From: DATARH01 sp963778385
GTDB taxonomy: Bacteria > Pseudomonadota > Alphaproteobacteria > ATCC43930 > CGMCC-115725
Length of the DNA: 64,000 nucleotides
Reading direction: 5' to 3'
Assembly (NCBI GenBank): GCA_963778385.1
Contig: CAVZUA010000008.1
Span: 62,001 to 126,000 of the forward strand
Shown: positions 20,266-28,264 of the stretch, in pieces
Position numbering within the stretch: the first letter of the stretch is position 1
How the letters are laid out: every line of letters starts with the position of its first letter
The notes under the pieces: generated by a model
The model's input: the letters and a program-made list of their open reading frames with translations, nothing else
Told to the model about the DNA's origin: nothing
Database searches by the model: none
Translations under genes and position numbers: made by a program

Positions 20266-22057
20266 CGAAAGCCCCGAAACGCAGGTCAACCCGACGGGGC
20301 GTGACGAGCAGAAACTGACCGGGATCGGCGTGTCGCCGGGGATTGCGATCGGCGCCGCCTATATCGGCGACCGCGGCCCGCTCGTCGTGACGGAGACGTC
20401 GATTTCCGATACCGCGGTCGCCGCCGAGCGGGCGCGTTTCTCCGACGCTGTCACCAACGCCCAAAAGCAGCTGCGCAAACTCAAGGCGCACGCCGCGGCG
20501 CTGCCGGGATCGGCGGCCAACGAGATCGGCTACCTGCTCGACGCGCATCTCGCGATGCTGGCTAATTCGCGGCTGGTGCGCGGGGTGCACCAGCGCATCG
20601 CCCAAGCCCGCATCAATGCCGAGCGCGCGGTCGAGCTGGAGATCGAAAACATCGCCAAGGCCTTCGCGCAGATGCGCGATCCCTATCTCGCGGCGCGCGT
20701 CGAGGACATCCGCGTTGTCGGCTCGCGATTGATCCGCAACCTGGTCAAGAAGCCCTACGTCACGTACGCGACCCTGGAAAATGGTGCGGTCATCCTCGCC
20801 GAGGACGTGACCCCGGCGGACACGGCGCTGATGGATCCGCGGCGGGTCAGCGGCTTCGCCTCGGTGTTCGGCGGGCCGGAAAGCCATTCCGCGATCATGG
20901 CGCGGGCGCTCGGGCTGCCGGCGGTGATGGGCGTCGCCGGGCTGGTAACCCGCGCCCATTCCGACGCCATGGTGATCGTCGACGGTTCCGCCGGCGTGGT
21001 GATTCTCGACCCGGCGCCGACGACGCTTGACGGTTATCGCCAGCGCCAGGAGGCCTATCTTGGCGAAAGGCGCCATCTGAGCCGGCTGCGCCGCCTCCCG
21101 GCGGTGACGCGCGACGGTGTCGAAATCCGCCTTGACGCCAATCTCGAACTGCCGATCGAGCTCGACCAGGCGCTGGCCAATGGCGCGATGGGGCTTGGGC
21201 TGGTGCGCACCGAATTCCTCTTCCTCAACCGCCCCGACCTGCCCGACGAGGACGAGCAGTACGAGTTTTACGCGAGCCTGGTGCGCGGCATGGGCGGCCG
21301 GCCGGTGACGCTGCGCACGCTCGACGCCGGCGGCGACAAGCTGCCCGAGGCGCTGGTCGCAAGCGCCTTCGACGGCGGCGACCCGGCGCTTGGCCTGCGC
21401 GGCATCCGCCTGTCGCTCAAGGAACGCCGGCTGTTCGATACCCAGCTCGCGGCGATGCTGCGCGCGGCGCGCGAGGGGCCGCTGCGCATCCTGTTGCCGA
21501 TGATCTCGACCACCGGCGAAATCCGCCGCACCCGCGAGGCGATCGAGCAGGTGGCGCGCCGGCTCAAACGGCGCGGCGTGGTGATCCCCGAAACCCTGCC
21601 GGCGCTCGGGGTGATGATCGAGGTGCCGGGCGCGGCGCTCGCTGCCGACGCGCTGGCGAGCGAAGCCGATTTCTTTGCGATCGGCACCAACGACCTGATC
21701 CAATACACGCTGGCGATCGACCGCAGCGACGAGCGTGTCGCGTCGCTCTACAACCCATTGCATCCCGGCGTGCTGCGCCTCATCCAGTTCGCGGTCGAGG
21801 CAGCCGGCCGGCGCGGCATCCCGGTCGGCATTTGCGGCGAGATGGCGAGCGAACCGCGATACGCGGCGCTGTTGCTCGGTCTGGGCTTGCGCGAGCTGTC
21901 GATGTCGCCGGGGAACCTGCCGCGGTTGAAGCAGCGTATCCGCAACCTCGACATGGTCGCCGCGACACGGCGCGCCGAGGCGATCATGGACCAATCCGAT
22001 TCCGGCCGCATCGCCGCGCTGCTCGACGATTTCAACGCGATGGCGGCGCTGGGATAG
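20252..22057 (+). CDS. ptsI: Phosphoenolpyruvate-protein phosphotransferase (EI)
   Basis: A 601-residue enzyme I. The N-terminal domain has the active His in GGPESHSAIMARALGLPAV; the C-terminal PEP-binding barrel shows LGLVRTEFLFLNR, RTLDAGGDK and DFFAIGTNDLIQYTLAIDR. It moves phosphate from PEP to HPr. There is no GAF domain, so this is ordinary EI and not the nitrogen-type PtsP. The ATG at 20252 lies inside the HPr gene. It ends the chvI-to-EI block. Confidence 0.93.
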   Translation: MRVADESPETQVNPTGRDEQKLTGIGVSPGIAIGAAYIGDRGPLVVTETSISDTAVAAERARFSDAVTNAQKQLRKLKAHAAALPGSAANEIGYLLDAHLAMLANSRLVRGVHQRIAQARINAERAVELEIENIAKAFAQMRDPYLAARVEDIRVVGSRLIRNLVKKPYVTYATLENGAVILAEDVTPADTALMDPRRVSGFASVFGGPESHSAIMARALGLPAVMGVAGLVTRAHSDAMVIVDGSAGVVILDPAPTTLDGYRQRQEAYLGERRHLSRLRRLPAVTRDGVEIRLDANLELPIELDQALANGAMGLGLVRTEFLFLNRPDLPDEDEQYEFYASLVRGMGGRPVTLRTLDAGGDKLPEALVASAFDGGDPALGLRGIRLSLKERRLFDTQLAAMLRAAREGPLRILLPMISTTGEIRRTREAIEQVARRLKRRGVVIPETLPALGVMIEVPGAALAADALASEADFFAIGTNDLIQYTLAIDRSDERVASLYNPLHPGVLRLIQFAVEAAGRRGIPVGICGEMASEPRYAALLLGLGLRELSMSPGNLPRLKQRIRNLDMVAATRRAEAIMDQSDSGRIAALLDDFNAMAALG

Positions 22058-22068
22058 GCGCGGGTGTT

Positions 22069-22167
22069 ACCCCCACCCCGGCCCTAACCCGCAAGCGGGG
22101 AGAGGGAGCGCGTCAGTGCGATTGCCAATTCCCTCCCTCGCTGGCGGGGGAGGTTAGGGTCGGGGTT
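22069..22167. repeat. Family C palindromic repeat
   Basis: Left half CCCCCACCCCGGCCCTAACC with the GCAAGCGGGGAGAGGG hairpin; right half CCCTCGCTGGCGGGGGAGG, then TTAGGGTCGGGG. It separates ptsI from the monooxygenase gene. Confidence 0.7.
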
Positions 22168-22248
22168 TCGAAGCTCGAAAAGGTGCGAAATTTGCGAGAT
22201 CGTCTCTGAGATTACGCTCTACACTCGCGGCGAAGGCGGAGTGCATCG

Positions 22249-23706
22249 ATGACGGATCGCAAATTTCGCGTGGTGGTCGCCGGCGCCGGCGTGTCGGGGC
22301 TGTTCATGGCCGAGACGCTGAAGCGCGCCAAGATCGACTTCACGGTTTACGAAAAGGCCGGCGATGTCGGCGGCACGTGGCGCGACAATACCTTCCCCGG
22401 CCTCTTCGTCGACGTGCTGTCGCGTCAGTACGAATTCCCGTTCCAGCCGAATTACAACTGGTCGCGCAAATACGCCCCGGCGGCCGAGATCCGGGACTAC
22501 ATCAAGAAGGTCGCCGACGATCGCGGTCTCAAGAAATTCATCCGCTTCAACGAAGAGATCACCGCCGCCCGCTTCACCGACGGGCTGTGGCACATCGAGA
22601 CGACCGCCGGCACGAAAGACATCGCCGATGTCTTTGTCTGCGCCACCGGATTTCTACACAAGCCGGTGCTGCCCGAGATCGAGGGGCGCGAGAGCTTTGC
22701 GGGTTCGTCGTTCCATTCGGCCCGCTGGGACCATTCCGTGCCGTATGAGGGCAAGCGCTGGGGGGTCATCGGCAGCGGTGCCAGCGGTGTGCAGATCACC
22801 GAGGCGCTCGCTTGGGCAGGCTGCAACGTCACCCAGTTCATCCGTCGCGCGCAATGGGTCCATATCCGCGAGAACCCGCGTGCGACCTGGCGTGAACGGC
22901 TGAGGCTGCGGCTGCCCGGCGGTTACCAGCGCGAACAGCGCCGGCTGTGGCAGCTGATCAACGAGAGCGATTCCTGGCGGCTTTATCCGGGCAAGCTGCG
23001 CGCGCAGATGGAGCACGAATATGCTTCCTATCTCGACTACATCAAGGACCCGGCGCTCAGGGAAAAGCTGACGCCGGACTATAATCTCGGCTGCACCCGC
23101 ATCCCGAAATCCGACCGGAATTACTACGAGGCGATCCAACTGCCCAACGCGCATATCATGAAGGGCCAGATCGCGCGGATCGCGGCGGACGGCGTCTTCA
23201 TGGAAGACGGCACGCATGTGCCGCTCGACGTGCTGGTCTATGCGACCGGGTTCGACGTGCACGCCTATATGCGGCCGATGAACGTCACCGGGCTCAATGG
23301 CGTGACGATCGACGAGGCGTGGAAGGACCGGATCCATTCTTATGGCGGGATCGGTCTCCCCGGCTTTCCGAATTTGTTCATGCTCTACGGTCCGTTCGCG
23401 CCGGTGAACAACGTGCCGGTGCCGCTGGCGCTCGAACAGGAAATCGGGCTCATCATGCGGCTCATCGAGGAAGCTCGCCGGCGACGGGCGGCCGTCGCCC
23501 CGACCGCGGCGGCGACCGATAAGTTCATCGCCAAGCTCGACGCGGCGTTTCCCGGAACGGTCTGGGTCGGCGGCTGCAAGAACTGGTACACCAGCACGCA
23601 ACCGACGCCGGTGCTGTGGCCGTTCCCGCAGCGCGAACACAAGGCGTTCCTCGAACAGGTGCCGGTCGAGGATTTCGACTTCATCCAGACGGGGCGGGTA
23701 GATTGA
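22249..23706 (+). CDS. Flavin-containing (Baeyer-Villiger-type) monooxygenase
   Basis: A 485-residue class B flavoprotein monooxygenase. The FAD fold shows VVVAGAGVSGLFMAE near residues 8-22, GGTWRDNTFPGLFVD follows, and the NADPH fold shows WGVIGSGASGVQITEAL near residue 178. Between them FAGSSFHSARWDHS resembles the FxGxxxHxxxW Baeyer-Villiger signature, and YATGFDVHAYM is the C-terminal FAD motif. It probably oxygenates a ketone or similar substrate with NADPH. GGAG precedes the ATG. The TTC38-like gene starts 2 bases after its stop, indicating a joint role. Confidence 0.88.
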   Translation: MTDRKFRVVVAGAGVSGLFMAETLKRAKIDFTVYEKAGDVGGTWRDNTFPGLFVDVLSRQYEFPFQPNYNWSRKYAPAAEIRDYIKKVADDRGLKKFIRFNEEITAARFTDGLWHIETTAGTKDIADVFVCATGFLHKPVLPEIEGRESFAGSSFHSARWDHSVPYEGKRWGVIGSGASGVQITEALAWAGCNVTQFIRRAQWVHIRENPRATWRERLRLRLPGGYQREQRRLWQLINESDSWRLYPGKLRAQMEHEYASYLDYIKDPALREKLTPDYNLGCTRIPKSDRNYYEAIQLPNAHIMKGQIARIAADGVFMEDGTHVPLDVLVYATGFDVHAYMRPMNVTGLNGVTIDEAWKDRIHSYGGIGLPGFPNLFMLYGPFAPVNNVPVPLALEQEIGLIMRLIEEARRRRAAVAPTAAATDKFIAKLDAAFPGTVWVGGCKNWYTSTQPTPVLWPFPQREHKAFLEQVPVEDFDFIQTGRVD

Positions 23707-23708
23707 TC

Positions 23709-25037
23709 ATGACCGAGGACGCGCAAGGACATTCGCTATCGGGCGCAACCGTCATTGCGGCGGAGGCCTATGACCGGGCGGTGCGGGCGTTCAATCTTGT
23801 CTGTGGCGACGCGGTCGGCGAGTTCGACGCGGCGCGCGAGGCGGCGCCGGATTTTGCGATGGCGCATCTCGGCAAGGCCTGGGTATTCGCGCTGGGAAAC
23901 GATCCTGGCCTGCGGACCCAGGCCGCGGCGCTGGTCGAGACCGCCGGGAGGCTGAAGCTCAACGAACGCGAGGCGGCGCATCACACCGCGCTGTCGCATT
24001 TGTGCCGCGGCGCCCGCGCTGCGGCGGTCGCGATGCTCGACCGGCATCTGATGCGCTACCCGTTCGATCTGGTGGCGCATCAGGGCGCGGCGCTGTCGGA
24101 TGGGTTTCTCGGGCGGTTTCACTGGGTACGCGACCGCTCGGCCCGGGCGCTGCCGCTATGGTCAAAGGACCAGCCCGGCTACGGCACGCTGCTTGCGATG
24201 CATGCGTTCGGCGCGGAGGAGAGCGGCGACTACGCCCGCGCCGAAGACGAATCCCGCGCCGCCGCCGAGATCGAGCCGCTGAGCTTCTGGCCGCATCACA
24301 CCGTCGCGCATGTCATGGAGATGACCGGCCGGCCGGAAGATGGGCTCGGTTGGATGGCGGCGCGTGAGGCGCTGTGGTCGACGCCGCAGCATCTCAACCG
24401 GGTGCACATCTGGTGGCACAAATCGCTGTTCCACCTGGAGCTCGGCCAGTACGACGCGGCGCTGGCGCTCTACGACGACAAGATCAGCGACACGCAACGG
24501 CCCTTCGCGCTCAGCCTGACCAACGCGTCGGCGTTGCTGTGGCGGCTCGACACGCTCGGCTGTGCGGTCGGCGAACGCTGGACCGAGCTGGCTGATCTCT
24601 GGGAGGGCCATGCCGACGGCCAGTGTCTGGTGTTCGCCGACATCCACGCGTCGATGGCCGAGCTGCGCGCCGGCCGCGAAGCGCGCGTCGAGGGACGGCT
24701 GGCGGCGATGCGCGCCACGGCGGCGAGCGACGCCGAGGCGGCCGCGCTCTATCGCGATGTCGGCATTCCCGTCGTCGACGGGTTCATGGCCTTTCACCAC
24801 GGCGCCTACGCCGAGGCGGTCGAATTGCTGCTCGGCGTACGCTTTGGCCTTTACGGCATCGGCGGCAGCCAGGCGCAGCGCGATGTGGTGACCTGGACGC
24901 TGACCGAAGCGGCGATCCGCGCCGGCCAACGCGATATCGCGCTGGCGCTGGCGCACGAACGCGTCGGCGCCCGGCCGCGCAGCACCCCCAACCGCCGTTT
25001 CCTGCATAAGGCCGAGGCAATCGGCGCGATGGTCTGA
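23709..25037 (+). CDS. TTC38-like tetratricopeptide protein
   Basis: A 442-residue helical repeat protein without signal peptide. Features include AYDRAVRAFNLVCGD at the start, the family-typical FWPHHTVAHVMEMTGRPEDG near residue 198, NRVHIWWHKSLFHLELGQYD near 237, and GFMAFHHGAYAEAVELL near 358. These resemble the bacterial relatives of tetratricopeptide repeat protein 38. Function is unknown. It starts 2 bases after the monooxygenase stop, so the two are almost certainly one operon. Confidence 0.82.
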   Translation: MTEDAQGHSLSGATVIAAEAYDRAVRAFNLVCGDAVGEFDAAREAAPDFAMAHLGKAWVFALGNDPGLRTQAAALVETAGRLKLNEREAAHHTALSHLCRGARAAAVAMLDRHLMRYPFDLVAHQGAALSDGFLGRFHWVRDRSARALPLWSKDQPGYGTLLAMHAFGAEESGDYARAEDESRAAAEIEPLSFWPHHTVAHVMEMTGRPEDGLGWMAAREALWSTPQHLNRVHIWWHKSLFHLELGQYDAALALYDDKISDTQRPFALSLTNASALLWRLDTLGCAVGERWTELADLWEGHADGQCLVFADIHASMAELRAGREARVEGRLAAMRATAASDAEAAALYRDVGIPVVDGFMAFHHGAYAEAVELLLGVRFGLYGIGGSQAQRDVVTWTLTEAAIRAGQRDIALALAHERVGARPRSTPNRRFLHKAEAIGAMV

Positions 25038-25099
25038 CCACGGGGTTCGATGCGGGGCCTGGCGCTCGAAATCACCGCTGATAATCCGCGACGTGGGTT

Positions 25100-25202
25100 C
25101 CCTCGGTTTCCGCCACGCGATCCTGCCGAACTGACAGACGCCGACCTTGTTGACGAGGATGCCGATCGGGCCGAGAGCACGGCTCGCCTCGGCAACGATC
25201 AC
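25100..25202 (-). pseudogene. Fragment of a short-chain dehydrogenase gene
   Basis: Reading leftward from 25202, the frame gives VAEASRALGPIGILVNKVGV followed by CQFGRIAW. This matches the SDR segment LGPIDILVNNAGI around the NNAG motif, with NK replacing NN. Nothing of the Rossmann glycine motif or the YxxxK site is left. It abuts the stop of the downstream-facing oxidoreductase, so a deletion probably joined the two. Confidence 0.5.
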
Positions 25203-26590
25203 TGACTCCCGGGTACGTTGGCGAGGAGCAGGCCGAGACCTTCGGCGAAGGTCAGGTGCGTTATAACCGCGTCGCGCAATACCGGATAAGGCAACTTTGC
25301 CAGCATCGCGGTTTGCGCCGCCGCCAGGACCTCACCGGCCTCTGAGCCGATCATCGTGAAGCCGAGGATGCGGTCGTCGTCGCCGACCAGCACCTTCATG
25401 AAGCCCTGTTTTTCGTCCGTGGCTTCGGTCCGCAGCACAGCGCTCATCGGCAGTTTCCCGACGCGTACCGAGATACTTTGGCGTTGCGCTTCGCTCTCGC
25501 TCAATCCGATATGCGCGAGCGGCGGATCGGTAAACATGCAGTAGGGCACTAACCGATCGCGCGTGGAGCGGTTTCCGCCGGCCAGATTGTCGCGAATGAC
25601 ACGAAAATCATCGACCGAGGCATGGGTGAACTGCGGGCTTCCGGCGCACTCTCCGATCGCCCAGATATCCGGTGCCGTGGTCTCCAATCGTTCATTCACG
25701 CGAATGTAACCCCGAGCGTCGAGTTCGACACCGGTCGTGTCGAGCCCAACGCCGGCGGTGTTCGGCACACGTCCGGCCGCGACCAAGATATGGCTGCCAT
25801 GCATACCGCGCTCGCCGGCGCCCGAATGCACGATCACGTCGACTTCCTCGCCCGAGACACCGCGGACGCCGCGTATCTCGGCCGCCACCACAAACTCGAC
25901 ACCTTCGCCGGCGAGTATCCGCCGGACCTCCTCCGCAACGTCGGGATCCTCTCGGTTCATGATGCGCGTCCCGGCCTCGATCACGGTGACGCGACTGCCG
26001 AAACGGCGGTAGGCCTGGGCCATTTCGAGACCGACATAGCCGCCGCCGAGCACGATCAGGTGCTCGGGGAGATCGCCGAGTTCGAGCGCCTCGATATGGG
26101 TGAGCGGGCGCGCGTCGGCGAGGCCCGGGATATTCGGGATTGCCGCATGCGATCCGACATTCAAAAAGACCCGTTCGCCGCTAAGGACCCGGGTCGTGCC
26201 ATCATCCCCATGCACTTCGAGCGTTTTTGGGGCGACGAAACGGCCGCTTCCCATGATCAATTCCACACCTGTCGCCTTGTACTGCTCCAGGTGAAAGTCG
26301 ACCTCGCGGCCTACCATGTCGCGCTTGCGCTGACGAACGCTGGCCATGTCGGTCGTGACCGAACCGGTCACCGTGCCGAACTGCCCGGCATTTCGCGCCA
26401 GATAGGCGATCCTCGCGCTCCAAATCTCGTTCTTGCTCGGCATGCACGCGATGTTGGGACACGAGCCGCCGACCCAACGGCGCTCCACGACCGCCGTTCG
26501 GCGTCCGGATTTCGCCATGTGCCACGCGAGGAGCTTTCCGCCCTGCCCACTGCCCAAAATCAGAATCTCGACATTTTCGGGTTCAGCCAT
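25199..26590 (-). CDS. Dihydrolipoyl dehydrogenase/mercuric-reductase-like flavoprotein
   Basis: A 463-residue class I pyridine nucleotide-disulfide oxidoreductase. The FAD fold begins EILILGSGQGGKLLAWHMA; the redox pair is CPNIAC in GGSCPNIACMPSK; the NAD fold shows LIVLGGGYVGLEMAQ; the dimerisation domain has FTDPPLAHIGLSE. The glycine motif GSGQGG differs from the common GxGxxG of lipoamide dehydrogenase and no E2/E3 partner genes are near, so the substrate is unclear. The usual His-Glu pair near the C-terminus is replaced by AVITHLTFAEGL, where H and E can be seen. GGAGGAAT precedes the start. Confidence 0.88.
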   Translation of the reverse strand: MAEPENVEILILGSGQGGKLLAWHMAKSGRRTAVVERRWVGGSCPNIACMPSKNEIWSARIAYLARNAGQFGTVTGSVTTDMASVRQRKRDMVGREVDFHLEQYKATGVELIMGSGRFVAPKTLEVHGDDGTTRVLSGERVFLNVGSHAAIPNIPGLADARPLTHIEALELGDLPEHLIVLGGGYVGLEMAQAYRRFGSRVTVIEAGTRIMNREDPDVAEEVRRILAGEGVEFVVAAEIRGVRGVSGEEVDVIVHSGAGERGMHGSHILVAAGRVPNTAGVGLDTTGVELDARGYIRVNERLETTAPDIWAIGECAGSPQFTHASVDDFRVIRDNLAGGNRSTRDRLVPYCMFTDPPLAHIGLSESEAQRQSISVRVGKLPMSAVLRTEATDEKQGFMKVLVGDDDRILGFTMIGSEAGEVLAAAQTAMLAKLPYPVLRDAVITHLTFAEGLGLLLANVPGSQ

Positions 26591-26804
26591 GAGATTCCTC
26601 CTGCCTGTTTTGCTGCATCACAATGGGCCCTGAACGCCGAGACATTGCCGACGGCACGGCGCTTTATGTTCGTCTGGAAGCAGTTTTTGGGACCCCGTCA
26701 GGAGCGGGAGCCCGATAGGCAACAGCCACTCATCCCGAGCGCGGAACAAACCGGCGGCCAAAAGGTTCCGACCGAGACCTCTTGAATCGACTCAAACCAC
26801 GCAG

Positions 26805-26833
26805 TTGACGACTTAAAGATATCTTTATATCTT
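26805..26833 (+). promoter_or_regulatory. ahcY promoter with palindromic operator filling the spacer
   Basis: TTGACG (26805-26810), a 17-base spacer and TATCTT (26828-26833) form a good sigma70-type promoter. The perfect 14-base palindrome TAAAGATATCTTTA lies at 26814-26827, inside the spacer and touching the -10. A repressor bound there would block RNA polymerase. An ArsR-type SahR regulator is the likely binder, since SahR controls ahcY in many Proteobacteria; this is inference. Confidence 0.65.
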
Positions 26834-26877
26834 TGAATTGATCTGACGCCTCGCTGCGCCACAGGAGAGAGATTCGC

Positions 26878-28173
26878 ATGCCCGAATTCACCGATTACAA
26901 GGTCGCCGATATCGCGCTTGCCGATTGGGGGCGCAAGGAGATCGCGATCGCCGAGACCGAGATGCCGGGGCTGATGGCGCTGCGCGACGAATTCGGTGCG
27001 GCGCAGCCGCTGAAGGACGCGCGCATCGTCGGCTGCCTGCACATGACGATCCAGACCGCGGTGCTGATCGAAACGCTGGTGGCGCTCGGCGCGACGGTAC
27101 GCTGGAGCTCGTGCAACATCTTCTCGACCCAGGACCATGCCGCCTCGGCGATCGCCGCGCGCGGCATCCCGGTCTTCGCCTGGAAAGGCGAGACCGAGGA
27201 GGAATACGAGTGGTGCATCGAGCAGACGCTGACCGGCCCTGATGGCTGGAAGCCCAATATGGTGCTCGATGACGGCGGCGATGCGACCAAGGTCATCCAC
27301 GATCACCATCCGCATCTGCTCGACGACATCCGCGGCATCTCCGAGGAAACCACGACCGGCGTGCATCGGCTCTACGAGATGATGCGCAGCGGCGCGCTCA
27401 AGGTGCCAGCGTTCAACGTCAACGACAGCGTCACCAAGTCGAAATTCGACAATCTCTACGGCGTGCGCGAGAGCCTGGTCGACGGCATCAAGCGGGCGAC
27501 CGACGTGATGCTTGCCGGCAAGGTCGCCGTCGTCGCCGGGTTCGGCGATGTCGGCAAGGGCTCGGCGGCGAGCCTGCGCAGCCAGGGCGCGCGGGTCATG
27601 GTCACCGAGATCGACCCGATCTGCGCACTGCAGGCGGCGATGGAAGGCTACCAGGTCGTGACGATGGAAGAGGCCGCGCCGATCGGCGACATCTTCGTCA
27701 CCGCGACCGGCAATATCGACGTCATCACCCTCGACCACATGCGGCAGATGCACGACCGCGCGATCGTCTGCAACATCGGCCATTTCGACAGCGAGATCCA
27801 GGTCGGCGCGCTGCGCAACTATGTCTGGGAAGAGGTCAAGCCGCAGGTCGACGAGGTCATTTTTCCCGATGGTAAGCGGCTGATCGTGCTGGCCAAGGGG
27901 CGGCTAGTGAACCTCGGCTGCGCCACCGGCCATCCGAGCTTTGTGATGAGCGCGTCGTTCACCAACCAGGTGCTGGCGCAGCTCGAGCTTTACACCAATC
28001 ACGGCCGCTACGAAAACAGGGTCTACGTGCTGCCGAAGCACCTCGACGAGAAAGTCGCGGCCCTGCACCTCGCCAAGCTCGGCGTCCATTTGACCAAGCT
28101 TTCCAGCGCGCAATCGCAGTATCTGGGGCTGAAAGACACCGGCCCCTACAAGCCGGAGCACTACCGCTACTAG
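26878..28173 (+). CDS. ahcY: Adenosylhomocysteinase
   Basis: A 431-residue enzyme splitting S-adenosylhomocysteine into adenosine and homocysteine, removing an inhibitor of methyltransferases. Visible are CLHMTIQTAVLIETL, SSCNIFSTQDHAASAIA, the catalytic NVNDSVTKSKFDN, the NAD fold GFGDVGKGSAASL and the C-terminal LTKLSSAQSQYLGL and PYKPEHYRY. Length fits bacterial forms that lack the long insertion. GGAGAGAG precedes the ATG. divL follows. Confidence 0.97.
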   Translation: MPEFTDYKVADIALADWGRKEIAIAETEMPGLMALRDEFGAAQPLKDARIVGCLHMTIQTAVLIETLVALGATVRWSSCNIFSTQDHAASAIAARGIPVFAWKGETEEEYEWCIEQTLTGPDGWKPNMVLDDGGDATKVIHDHHPHLLDDIRGISEETTTGVHRLYEMMRSGALKVPAFNVNDSVTKSKFDNLYGVRESLVDGIKRATDVMLAGKVAVVAGFGDVGKGSAASLRSQGARVMVTEIDPICALQAAMEGYQVVTMEEAAPIGDIFVTATGNIDVITLDHMRQMHDRAIVCNIGHFDSEIQVGALRNYVWEEVKPQVDEVIFPDGKRLIVLAKGRLVNLGCATGHPSFVMSASFTNQVLAQLELYTNHGRYENRVYVLPKHLDEKVAALHLAKLGVHLTKLSSAQSQYLGLKDTGPYKPEHYRY

Positions 28174-28264
28174 CAATTTTAACGATGTCATCTTGATTTT
28201 GTTGAGAAAACTGGGATGATTGTCGCCGATTGCCGGTAATCGGTAGGCTGGTAGGCGGCACGTC

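Noticed and set aside
26666..26785. Short frame of 39 codons (MFVWKQFLGPRQERE...) before ahcY
   Set aside because: It is Gln/Glu/Pro-rich and looks protein-like, but it has no ribosome site and no known similarity. It ends just before the ahcY promoter, so it is at most a remnant.
28174..28264. Hairpin-like sequence between ahcY and divL considered as a riboswitch or terminator
   Set aside because: Only short AT-rich stems around TTTGTTGAGAAAACTGG; no conserved riboswitch features.
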